From: Oligoflexus sp.
Lineage (GTDB): Bacteria > Bdellovibrionota_B > Oligoflexia > Oligoflexales > Oligoflexaceae
Length of the DNA stretch: 7,640 nt
Reading direction: 5' to 3'
Assembly: GCA_030151925.1 (NCBI GenBank)
Contig: JASLCY010000276.1
Location: forward strand, 1-7,640
Shown here: piece after piece, positions 1 to 6,365 of the stretch
Layout: each line of letters starts with the position of its first letter
Position numbering within the stretch: the first letter of the stretch is position 1
Notes under the pieces: generated by a model
Database searches by the model: none
What the model was told of the DNA's origin: nothing
What the model saw: the letters and a program-made list of their open reading frames with translations, nothing else
Made by a program: the position numbers and the translations under genes

Positions 1-1606
1 GGTCGATGCGCTGCATGTTCTCCAGCCAGACCTTGGCGATCTTGATCTCGAGCTCGAGACGGCCTTCCATCAGGTTGTTCACTTCGAGCAGCTCGGACGT
101 CTCCACCAAGACGTGGGCCGCGTCCTGCGGCCTTTGCATCTCGATCAGGAGATCGGCGGCGAGGATCGCGTAACGCACCTGGGTCTTGCCCGTGTGCCAG
201 CTCTTGAGGGCCCAGCGGCTCGCGTCTTCCGTATCGCCCTTCTGCTTGAGTTCGGCGAGGCGGAAATAGATCGCGGCCCGGGTCTTCACCGGCAGGTCGC
301 AGGCGAGCAGGCGATCGAGGTAGGTTTCCTCGGCGGCCTTATTCTGCCCGACGCGCATCAAGCGGATGAGTTTGACGAGGACGCGGGGAATCTCGCCGCG
401 GGCGAGCAGCACGTGATCATAACAATTCACCGCCCGGGCGCTGTCGCGATCGGTCCAGGCGTCACCCAGCATCTCGGGCAGGGTGAGGCTCGCGATATCG
501 AGCTCCTCGAACTCGGCGATCGAAACGCCGAGCGAGCTGCCGAGCTTCGACAGGCTCTCCAGCGGGGCGTCCGGCATCGTTTCGCGCAGGCCGCTCTGGA
601 TCGCGAGCGAGAGGGTCATGAGGTTCGAAGGATCGTATTTCAGCATCGCGTCGAGGTACTTCTGATCGAAGACGCGGCCGGTCCACAGCGCGAGGAAGGC
701 CCAACGCCGCATGAGGAAGAGCGAATGCGGATGCTTCTCGAGATACTCCTGGCATTGCTGGAGGGCGCCTTGGAAGTCCTCGAGCAGTATCAGCTCGTCG
801 AGTCGTTGGAAGCGGCGGGCCACCTCCTTCTGCTCGAGTATCTCCATAGGCGGAACCAGCAGTTCCTCCACGGCCGTGCCGCGGTTCCAATGCAGCGCCC
901 AGTCTCTGTGATCGAAGCCGAGGCGGATCTGGCCGAGGGCGTTGTCGCCCGCTTTCTGTTCGTCGAGCGACAGCACGAGCTCTTCGGAGAGGCCGTAGCG
1001 CTCGATGGCGGCGAAACGCAGGTCGTCGCAGGAGATCGCCACGATATTCGCGTTGAAGCTCGCCCGCTTCGCGAGGGTCTGGCCGAGGAGCGACTTATTC
1101 ATGACCTTCGGCAGCTCGATGAAGAGGCTGCCCGGCACGTTGCCTATAAAGAAATGGCGAGTCATGAACAGGGAGATCTGACCCGCGATATGCATGGCCG
1201 AGAGATGCACGCCCGCGAAACCGTGCGGCAGCCCGCGATCGATCGGGGTTTCGCTCTCGATGAAGGAGCTCTGGTCGACTTCGCGCGCTTGGTCCATGAA
1301 TTCGAGCAGGAGCCAGAAGCCGCTCTTCTTATCGTCCTGCAGGGCGACGGTGCGGAAGCTCGGGAACAGCTCGCGGAAAGCCTCCTCCGCGTTGTGGACG
1401 AACTCCGTCGCGTTCATGCGCAGCGCGAAGGCGTTATGCTTCAGCTGGTCGTCGCGGGCTTCTATTTCCCAATGGGAGACTTCCCAAGGCAACTTGTCCT
1501 TAGCGGGGGTTGGAGCCGAGCGCAGGTGATAACGATGGCCGTCGATGGGAACCCATCCCGCCGCCTCGAGCTCGCTCTTAAGATTTGAAAGCTGCCTAGC
1601 TGTCAT
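1..1606 (-). CDS. Large TPR-like repeat protein of unknown function (3' end missing)
   Basis: The minus-strand frame from the ATG at 1606-1604 stays open for 535 codons to the left edge, so the C-terminus lies outside the window. The product begins MTARQLSNLKSELEAAGW. I do not recognise residues 1-250, which look like a mixed alpha/beta domain (for example residues 150-200, ending FNANIVAISCDD). From about 255 onward the protein is helical with tetratricopeptide-like units: about 276-310 (DFQGALQQCQEYLEKHPHS), 409-430, 445-478 (AIYFRLAELKQKGD) and 480-510. I see no signal peptide or membrane segment, so a cytoplasmic scaffold or protein-binding role is inferred. The codons are strongly G/C-ending. 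A purine-rich stretch (AAAAGGG) about 10 bases upstream of the ATG could serve as ribosome binding site. It is divergent from the gene at 1770. The overlapping plus-strand open frame is H/R/E-rich and is a shadow. Confidence is high that it is a gene and low for function. Confidence 0.85.
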   Translation of the reverse strand, partial: MTARQLSNLKSELEAAGWVPIDGHRYHLRSAPTPAKDKLPWEVSHWEIEARDDQLKHNAFALRMNATEFVHNAEEAFRELFPSFRTVALQDDKKSGFWLLLEFMDQAREVDQSSFIESETPIDRGLPHGFAGVHLSAMHIAGQISLFMTRHFFIGNVPGSLFIELPKVMNKSLLGQTLAKRASFNANIVAISCDDLRFAAIERYGLSEELVLSLDEQKAGDNALGQIRLGFDHRDWALHWNRGTAVEELLVPPMEILEQKEVARRFQRLDELILLEDFQGALQQCQEYLEKHPHSLFLMRRWAFLALWTGRVFDQKYLDAMLKYDPSNLMTLSLAIQSGLRETMPDAPLESLSKLGSSLGVSIAEFEELDIASLTLPEMLGDAWTDRDSARAVNCYDHVLLARGEIPRVLVKLIRLMRVGQNKAAEETYLDRLLACDLPVKTRAAIYFRLAELKQKGDTEDASRWALKSWHTGKTQVRYAILAADLLIEMQRPQDAAHVLVETSELLEVNNLMEGRLELEIKIAKVWLENMQRID

Positions 1607-1769
1607 AACAATGACCCTTTTCTCCCGGGATTCTAACTTGTTAGACGGAACCATCCGGGATCTATTCGGATTCTCGTATTTTCCGCGTCTGGCTTGTCGG
1701 TACAATAGGAGGAAAGTTTATTCGAAGTTAGGCGGCGGAGTCGGTCCAGGGCCGGCTGGAGGAGGGGCT
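1607..1769. promoter_or_regulatory. Divergent intergenic control region
   Basis: This 163-base gap separates the leftward TPR gene from the rightward pair and must hold both promoters unless either is transcribed from elsewhere. For the minus strand, TAGAAT (complement of 1630-1635) is a possible -10, but no good -35 sits 16-18 bases away. For the plus strand, TACAAT (1701-1706) is a possible -10, again with a poor -35. An inverted repeat TCTAAC-TT-GTTAGA (1632-1645) overlaps the minus-strand -10. Two other short palindromes, TCCCGGGA (1623-1630) and ATCCGGGAT (1653-1661), share the word CCGGGAT, about 30 bases apart. These could be operator sites, but short palindromes also arise by chance. 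Weak -35 boxes would fit activator-dependent or non-sigma-70 promoters. Confidence 0.35.
1758..1767 (+). promoter_or_regulatory. Ribosome binding site fixing the start at 1770
   Basis: GGAGGAGGGG lies just before the ATG at 1770, with GGAGG seven bases from it. The same frame is open back to 1545, but upstream starts lack a comparable site and would cross the divergent promoter region and the first codons of the minus-strand gene. Confidence 0.8.
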
Positions 1770-3068
1770 ATGGATATTCTCGCAGGCTTTCAGCGCAAAT
1801 CTCGTGATTTGTCCCAAGATTCTCTTTTGCCTTTGGCAAAAAAACTGCAAAGCGCCATTCATAACAGCCTCATCCAGCACACGGCGGGCCGCCCTTGGCC
1901 GGAGGGGCTCGTGCGCGCCGCGAGCTTCGAACTGAGCTACCTGCTCCTCCGTCACAGGGCTTGGCATTACGCTTCGCTCCTCGCCGAGCTCGCGACGGAC
2001 TTCCTGGTCAGCGAGTACCAGATCCCCGGCGGCATCAGCGAACTCGTGGTCGAGGCCGGCCTCGAGGTGATCCACGGCTACACCGCGCGCGAAGCGCACT
2101 GGAGCGCGGCGGACTACGAGCGGGAATTCCTCGAGCACCTCATCGTCTGCTCGCTGCTGTCGCTCGACGAGGAGAGCCTCGCCGGCGATCTCGGCTTCGG
2201 CGCCAACGTCATGCGCCTCCTGCGCAGCGCGCTGGCCCTCGAAGATCAGGGGGACAGCGTCCATTTCCCGCAGGAGGTCGCGTTGCAGATCAACGAGATC
2301 ATGCGCAGCCTCTTCGACGAATTGGAGCGTTTTCCCGAAGCGATGGATATGTATCGCCTGAAGAATCACCTGCAGCGTGATGAAGCGACGCCCAAATACC
2401 GGCTCACCGCGCCCTATCTCAGAGCCTTGAACAGCATCCTGGCCGCCTGCTGGCCCGAAGGGCGATCCGAGGCCGATCTCATGGCCGAGCATCCGACCGA
2501 GCATTTCGCGAGCGACCTCCGCCTGCTCATGCGCAGCGGGCTGATCTACGCCGAGCCGCAGGCCAAACGCTCGAAAGGCCCTCGCTATCGCCTCAGCGCC
2601 AAAGGCTACGAGTTTACCTGCATGCAATTCGGATTCACCCGTTGGCGAGAATTGGGTCAATCGATCCATCTTCAAGACCTGCCCGCGGCCTATCAGGCGA
2701 CGGCGCTTCAGCTTCTCGCCAAGGAGAATGGGGATAAACTCCAGGCTTTGCTTGCGGAGGAAGGCCCTTATTTGCGGCCCGTTGCGCTGCGATTCGTTGT
2801 GGATCACCTCAAACAGGCGAACGACGCGAAGAGCCTGCTAGAAATATTCGAGAATCTTCTGCATAATAAGGCCCACGCATGGATCCGGGTCGAGATTTGC
2901 CAGGCTTTACCCCTTCCAAACGGCGAAATGATCGAAGATTCCCTGCTGCAAACGCTGCTTCACGAAGATCCGTCACCGATGGTTCGAAGCGCGGCTCGGG
3001 CTGCGGTTCAAAGGCAGCGATTGAGGGCAGGCCCCAGTCAAGAGGATAGGAATGTCGAAGGGGCTTAA
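1770..3068 (+). CDS. Unrecognised helical protein with possible winged-helix and HEAT-like segments
   Basis: The product has 432 residues from the ATG at 1770, chosen for its strong ribosome binding site. I do not recognise a named family. Residues 1-200 are predicted almost entirely helical (for example 49-80 and 115-160). Residues about 233-280 have the spacing of a winged helix: a helix around SEADLMAEHP, a second helix FASDLRLLMRSGLIY, then a basic hairpin-like stretch ending PRYRLSAKGYEF. Residues about 304-416 read as HEAT-like helix pairs (YQATALQLLAKENG, LRPVALRFVVDHL, WIRVEICQALP, PMVRSAARAAVQ). No signal peptide or membrane segment is visible. The stop lies 17 bases inside the next gene, so the two are probably translationally coupled and may work together. 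DNA or protein binding is inferred from the fold reading only. The minus-strand open frame within it (1728-2807) looks like a composition shadow. Confidence 0.85.
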   Translation: MDILAGFQRKSRDLSQDSLLPLAKKLQSAIHNSLIQHTAGRPWPEGLVRAASFELSYLLLRHRAWHYASLLAELATDFLVSEYQIPGGISELVVEAGLEVIHGYTAREAHWSAADYEREFLEHLIVCSLLSLDEESLAGDLGFGANVMRLLRSALALEDQGDSVHFPQEVALQINEIMRSLFDELERFPEAMDMYRLKNHLQRDEATPKYRLTAPYLRALNSILAACWPEGRSEADLMAEHPTEHFASDLRLLMRSGLIYAEPQAKRSKGPRYRLSAKGYEFTCMQFGFTRWRELGQSIHLQDLPAAYQATALQLLAKENGDKLQALLAEEGPYLRPVALRFVVDHLKQANDAKSLLEIFENLLHNKAHAWIRVEICQALPLPNGEMIEDSLLQTLLHEDPSPMVRSAARAAVQRQRLRAGPSQEDRNVEGA

Positions 3069-4578
3069 CGTAAAAGAAATTTCAGACCTTGGTCTTGATG
3101 CGGCCGACATCGCGATCCATCAAGAACGCATCCGCCAAGGTTTGAAGTCCGCAAACGATAACTTCATCCCCGTTATCGATGCATGCCGTCTCGACAACCA
3201 GGGCATACTTCCTCAGAGCTATGTGAGCAGCGCCTATCATTCTTCCTGCGAACTTGACGGTTTCGTGGCCTTCGTGCCGGCGGCCGGAGCCGCGAGCCGC
3301 TACTTCCAGCCGCTGAACGAGCTCCGCAACGCTCTCGCGCAGGGCGATGCGGACGGTATCGCTCGTGAGCTGAGTTCGCTGCATGCGTTAGGCGCGAACC
3401 AGTGGCCTTTGCCCCCGGTCTTGCAACGCCTGATGCAGGCGGGGCAGACGCAGGTTTCGGACGCGGAGCGCGAACTCCTGATCGCTGAGATCGATTCCCC
3501 CAAGGCCCTCCTGCCCTACAAGGCCGGCCAGGGCAGTTTCCTCGGCAAGAAAGTCAGGGAGCATCAAAAGCTGCGAGGCCTCGAAGCCGAGGTTTATGTC
3601 GCCCCTATCGGCTATTCCCAGGCCTTCGCCGAGCATCTCGCCAAAGAAGGCGTGCAGGCCGAGCCGCTGTTCCTCGAACAGGGCGCGCATCTCTCGACTC
3701 TGCGTTTCACGCGCGACGGAGAGCCTTATCGCGACGAGTCCGGCGCCCTCTCGATGGTCCCCGCCGGCCACGGGATGCTCGTCAGGCTCTTCCCCGAGAT
3801 CAGGAAACGCTTTCCCAAGGCGCATTCGCTCTTCATTCGCAATATCGACAACGTCAGCGATGACGAGGCCGCCTCGGTGCGGGACACCGAGAACTTCCTG
3901 CTTCAGCATCAAAAGGTGCTGAAGGGCCTCAACGCGATCCGCGACCTGCTCGCGGAGAACGAGTGGGAGAAGGCCGGCGCGGCCGCGAAGGCCCTCCACG
4001 AGAGCTTCGCGAGCCTCAGGAAGGATAACGGCGCCTGGCTCGACCAGGAGAGCGGCCTGCGTTATCCGGAGCTCTGGCGCCTGCTCTGCGAGGCCTTCCA
4101 TTGCCCCGCGGTTCTCGCGCGCGACCGCATCGGAAAACACGAGGAAAAAGCTGCCCTCGTGAAGCTGTATAAGCGTCCCCTGAACGCGCTCGGCCAGGTG
4201 CCGAACAGCGGCAAGGACGTGGGCGGCAGCCCGGTCCGCGCGGTGCACGGCCAAGGCGAGGTCACGATCTGCCTCGAACTCCCCCATGCGACCGAAGCGG
4301 ATAAAAAGACCTTCTTCGAGAACCCCGAGGTGGCCACGCACTTCAACCCGGTCTTCGTCGCGGCCGAGCTGCCGCGCAGCGCCTCGGTCTACGATCTGGC
4401 GGAATGCCCCTTCTGGATCCTCGCCCAGAAGAACATCCACGGCACGCCGGTCGTCTACCACGAGATCGTCCTGTACGAGGTGCTAGGCAATAGTTATACG
4501 GCCAACGTCCTCTTCCCGGAGATCCCGCGGCACCTCTTCAAGCCGCACAAGACTTTGCTCGACGGGCTTAAGAAATAG
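3052..4578 (+). CDS. DUF4301 family protein
   Basis: The 508-residue product matches the pattern I know from DUF4301, best known from Bacteroidetes and about this length. The signatures run in order: FVPAAGAASR (74-83), YKAGQGSF (156-163), GHGMLVRL (239-246), FIRNIDNV (261-268), KRPLNALGQVPNSG (374-387), ATHFNP (428-433) and the tail FKPHKTLLDGL (496-506). The family's biochemical role is not established to my knowledge. Inference: the small-residue loop ending in Arg (PAAGAASR) and the later IDN resemble the nucleotide-binding loop and metal-binding Asp of GT-A sugar nucleotidyltransferases, so a nucleotide-sugar enzyme is a plausible guess. AGAGGATAGG (3041-3050) precedes the ATG at 3052, inside the end of the upstream gene, and the genes overlap by 17 bases. 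A strong terminator starts eight bases after the stop. The protein looks cytoplasmic, with no signal peptide. Confidence 0.9.
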   Translation: MSKGLNVKEISDLGLDAADIAIHQERIRQGLKSANDNFIPVIDACRLDNQGILPQSYVSSAYHSSCELDGFVAFVPAAGAASRYFQPLNELRNALAQGDADGIARELSSLHALGANQWPLPPVLQRLMQAGQTQVSDAERELLIAEIDSPKALLPYKAGQGSFLGKKVREHQKLRGLEAEVYVAPIGYSQAFAEHLAKEGVQAEPLFLEQGAHLSTLRFTRDGEPYRDESGALSMVPAGHGMLVRLFPEIRKRFPKAHSLFIRNIDNVSDDEAASVRDTENFLLQHQKVLKGLNAIRDLLAENEWEKAGAAAKALHESFASLRKDNGAWLDQESGLRYPELWRLLCEAFHCPAVLARDRIGKHEEKAALVKLYKRPLNALGQVPNSGKDVGGSPVRAVHGQGEVTICLELPHATEADKKTFFENPEVATHFNPVFVAAELPRSASVYDLAECPFWILAQKNIHGTPVVYHEIVLYEVLGNSYTANVLFPEIPRHLFKPHKTLLDGLKK

Positions 4579-4586
4579 AAATCGCA

Positions 4587-4611
4587 GGGAGAAGCACCGC
4601 TTCTCCCTTTT
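4587..4611 (+). terminator. Intrinsic terminator after the DUF4301 gene
   Basis: A perfect 9-base-pair stem, GGGAGAAGC / GCTTCTCCC, with a three-base ACC loop is followed directly by TTTT (4608-4611). It sits eight bases past the stop codon at 4578 and should end the two-gene transcript. The far side lacks an equivalent T run for the opposite direction. Confidence 0.9.
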
Positions 4612-4739
4612 CCTTGCCTGCCCTGTCTTTCAAGCCTTCGTCAAATTCCCATCACCCCTTCAGGCCTTTATCTGTCAAGAATTCGACCCTCGCGCTTTCG
4701 CAACTGCTCTGCAAAGCCTTACTGAGCAAGTGTTACCCG

Positions 4740-4768
4740 TTGAATCCGTGCGTCCACGCAGACACAAT
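4740..4768 (+). promoter_or_regulatory. Predicted sigma-70 promoter of the 90-residue protein gene, with palindrome in spacer
   Basis: TTGAAT (4740-4745) and CACAAT (4763-4768) are spaced by 17 bases, placing a start near 4775 and leaving a leader of about 35 bases. Inside the spacer lies TGCGT-CC-ACGCA (4749-4760), an inverted repeat where a bound protein would block polymerase. The rest of the gap after the terminator (4612-4739) shows no gene or clear structure to me. Confidence 0.45.
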
Positions 4769-4809
4769 AAGGAGTAAGGAACGCAACTTCTTCTCTGAGG
4801 AGTGACTGA

Positions 4810-5082
4810 ATGAATCCACAAATCGACAAAGCTGTTTTCAAGCAAGCTCTCACCGAGCTCGGACACGATCCGGCGAGTTATGAGGGAAAACGCTTGTCGT
4901 TCCACGGGATGTGCGAGCTCTACGAACTCGATCCCGACTTCGTCTTGAACGCGATCGACCAGAAAGAGATGGCCGCGCATTACGACTACTATAATGACAC
5001 CATCTGGGTGGACGCTCTGGATGCGGCGCACTATTACTATTGCCTGCTCAGTCGTACTCAGTTGTTCAAAGCCGCAAGATGA
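4810..5082 (+). CDS. Small protein, possible excisionase/MerR-type winged helix
   Basis: This 90-residue product starts MNPQIDKAVF. GAGGAG (4797-4802) lies seven bases before the ATG. I do not recognise the gene by name. Residues about 29-78 follow the order of small HTH_17/excisionase-like winged helices: a first helix FHGMCELYEL, a turn and second helix PDFVLNAIDQKEM, then a short strand pair around AAHYDYYNDTIWVD and a closing helix ALDAAHYYYCLL. This matches the usual pattern of an acidic/basic motif followed by an Ile/Trp-Val-Asp strand, but the recognition helix is not notably basic. The C-terminal half is rich in tyrosine (eight in the protein). It is preceded by its own promoter and followed by lysR in the same direction, with no terminator visible between them. 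It could be a regulator, an adaptor or a partner of the LysR protein. There is no sign of an integrase nearby to support true excisionase function. Confidence 0.75.
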   Translation: MNPQIDKAVFKQALTELGHDPASYEGKRLSFHGMCELYELDPDFVLNAIDQKEMAAHYDYYNDTIWVDALDAAHYYYCLLSRTQLFKAAR

Positions 5083-5089
5083 TATTGTG

Positions 5090-5143
5090 GCGGAAGCGTT
5101 AACAGCTGACAGGTTTTAGTGGTTCCGCTATAACTAGCTTCCG
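5090..5143 (+). promoter_or_regulatory. lysR promoter flanked by inverted CGGAAGC repeats
   Basis: CTGACA (5106-5111) and TATAAC (5129-5134) are each one base off the sigma-70 consensus and are spaced by exactly 17 bases, giving a start near 5141. CGGAAGC (5091-5097) upstream of the -35 is the inverted complement of GCTTCCG (5137-5143), which covers the predicted start. A partial copy, TTCCGC (5123-5128), abuts the -10 and can also pair with GCGGAA (5090-5095). The arrangement fits a looped or cooperative operator. No T run follows the repeats, so a terminator for the preceding gene is unlikely. Confidence 0.6.
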
Positions 5144-5164
5144 TCACATCATTTGATGTTGCCC

Positions 5165-5168
5165 AGGA
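5165..5168 (+). promoter_or_regulatory. Ribosome binding site deciding the lysR start at 5177
   Basis: AGGA ends eight bases before the ATG at 5177. The in-frame TTG at 5153 and ATG at 5156 have no purine-rich sequence in front of them, so the shorter start is preferred. It also puts the helix-turn-helix at the usual distance from the N-terminus. Confidence 0.6.
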
Positions 5169-5176
5169 TACTTTAT

Positions 5177-6118
5177 ATGTCGCTGTTGGCTCACTTAAAT
5201 TTGAATTACCTGCGCATATTCCTCGTCGTCTATCGCACGAGGAGCATGACTTTGGCAGCCAAGCAGCTCCATCTTACGCAATCAGGTGTGAGCCAACAGA
5301 TTAAGTCGCTCGAAGACACTTTGGGCATCACGCTCTTCGATCGTATCAACCGGAAGATCCTCCCGACTTCGGAAGCCGATCTGCTTTATGCCGAATGCTC
5401 GCGTCGTCTGGATGATCTCGAGGATACGATCGGCAAACTCTCCAAAGCCGACGGCGAGCTTCTTGGCCGCATAAAGATCGGTGTATCCCCGACTCTCCAC
5501 GGGCGCCCCCTCATCAAGCTCCTCTCGGAATTCGGCCGCGAGCATCCCAAGGTCAAGTTTGAATTCAAATTCGGCCTCGCCACGGACATCACCCGCTGGT
5601 TCGAGGACGGCGGCATCGACTTCGCGTTGGTGGACGCCTTCGTCAACGAGCCGAACCTCGATTACGAGGAGATCGCCTCCGACCCTTACGTGATGGTCGC
5701 GCACAGCTCCACGCTGGCTGAAGTCCCCAACTACAGCGGCAGCTACGAGCAGTTCGTCAAACTCCCGTTCGTCCAGTACGGCGAAGCCAAGGAGCTGATG
5801 AACGCCTGGTTCAAGAAAAACTGGAGCCGCCTGCCGAAGGACATCAACGTCCGCGTGCGGGTCATGGACATCCCCACCTGCCTCAATTTTATTCGCCAGG
5901 GCGTCGGCGCCGGCCTCGTTCCCGATTCCTATATCCGGGAAGCGGTGAAGCTCGATCCGACTCTCCAAATCCTGCGTTTGAAAGCGCCTGTCTCCAACCG
6001 CATCCGCATCGCGACCCTCCAGAAGCGGACGCTCGGCCTCTCCGCCAAGCTTTGCGTGCAATATCTGAAGACGAGCCTGGACGTGAACGCCGGCCTTACG
6101 GAAAATAAGTCTGACTAA
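5177..6118 (+). CDS. LysR-family transcriptional regulator
   Basis: The product has 313 residues from the ATG at 5177, the normal length for the family. Residues 7-66 form the LysR winged helix: LNYLRIFLVVYRTRSMTLAA, then KQLHLTQSGVSQQIKSLE (29-46) with the recognition helix around QSGVSQQIKSLE, then LGITLFDRINRKILPT. A linker helix (about 65-90) leads to the periplasmic-binding-protein-like effector domain, opening LGRIKIGVSPTLHGRPL. Members bind DNA as dimers or tetramers and switch a target promoter on ligand binding. Ligand and target cannot be told from sequence. Many LysR genes face their target, but here the upstream gene reads in the same direction, so control may fall on itself, the small upstream gene or the serB unit downstream. 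Repeats around its own promoter favour autoregulation. No terminator is visible after it. The plain early context (TTG at 5153) makes a longer form possible but less likely. Confidence 0.95.
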   Translation: MSLLAHLNLNYLRIFLVVYRTRSMTLAAKQLHLTQSGVSQQIKSLEDTLGITLFDRINRKILPTSEADLLYAECSRRLDDLEDTIGKLSKADGELLGRIKIGVSPTLHGRPLIKLLSEFGREHPKVKFEFKFGLATDITRWFEDGGIDFALVDAFVNEPNLDYEEIASDPYVMVAHSSTLAEVPNYSGSYEQFVKLPFVQYGEAKELMNAWFKKNWSRLPKDINVRVRVMDIPTCLNFIRQGVGAGLVPDSYIREAVKLDPTLQILRLKAPVSNRIRIATLQKRTLGLSAKLCVQYLKTSLDVNAGLTENKSD

Positions 6119-6365
6119 TCAAAACAATTCAGTGTAAATAATTTTTGAAACGATTTTAAAGAGACTATCGTCTTTCACTGTACGGAGTACGTGGAGGCGG
6201 TCACCTTAATTCTCTTGCTACCTGCCCATCCCTGGTTTTCATAAGTCACAAGTTGTTCATCTCCCCCTATCTTCAATCCCCCTCCATCTCGCGTATTTCA
6301 CTTGCGTATCAGCTGCGTTCGCAGCAGTCTTGAGTCTATGGTTTTCCTCGAAAATAAGGCGACTC
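6119..6365 (+). promoter_or_regulatory. Long leader/intergenic region before serB
   Basis: This 247-base gap has no gene I can support. The first 60 bases are AT-rich. CTGACT (6111-6116, inside the lysR end) and TAAATA (6135-6140) make a weak promoter pair with an 18-base spacer. GAAACGAT (6147-6154) and ATCGTCTTTC (6167-6176) can pair with a two-base bulge, but no T run follows, so it is not a convincing terminator. GCGTAT occurs at 6291-6296 and 6304-6309, with GCGTTC at 6315-6320, roughly one helical turn apart. The last copy lies in the palindrome GCTGCGTTCGCAGC (6312-6325). A GGAGG at 6193-6197 has no usable start codon after it. The region may hold the serB promoter and operator, or a structured leader. 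Confidence 0.35.
6355..6359 (+). promoter_or_regulatory. Ribosome binding site deciding the serB start at 6366
   Basis: TAAGG lies six bases before the ATG at 6366. The in-frame TTG at 6330 has no such site and would add 12 residues that overlap the leader palindrome region, so ATG is preferred. Confidence 0.6.

Noticed and set aside
113..1588. Long plus-strand open frame of 491 codons
   Set aside because: It is rich in H, R, E and A, has no ribosome binding site and lies opposite a well-formed minus-strand gene with a coherent TPR-like product. It is a composition shadow. The real gene has no stop in the window because it runs off the left edge.
1545..1769. Longer N-terminus for the 432-residue protein (75 more residues)
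   Set aside because: It would run through the divergent promoter region and the start of the opposite gene. The site at 1758-1767 points to the ATG at 1770.
1728..2807. Minus-strand open frame of 359 codons
   Set aside because: It lies opposite the 432-residue gene, and its product is shadow-like (H/R/E/A-rich). No upstream promoter or ribosome site supports it.
3388..4461. Minus-strand open frame of 357 codons
   Set aside because: It lies opposite the DUF4301 gene, whose conserved motifs settle the strand.
4614..4805. 63-codon plus-strand frame between terminator and small gene
   Set aside because: It lacks a ribosome binding site, lies across the predicted promoter and has a low-complexity, serine/leucine/lysine-rich product.
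5282..6061. Minus-strand open frame of 259 codons
   Set aside because: It lies opposite lysR, which has an unmistakable helix-turn-helix and effector domain.
6147..6176. Possible lysR terminator hairpin
   Set aside because: The stem is bulged and AT-rich, and no T run follows it.
6193..6220. Possible small gene behind GGAGG in the serB leader
   Set aside because: No ATG, GTG or TTG sits at a working distance from the GGAGG.
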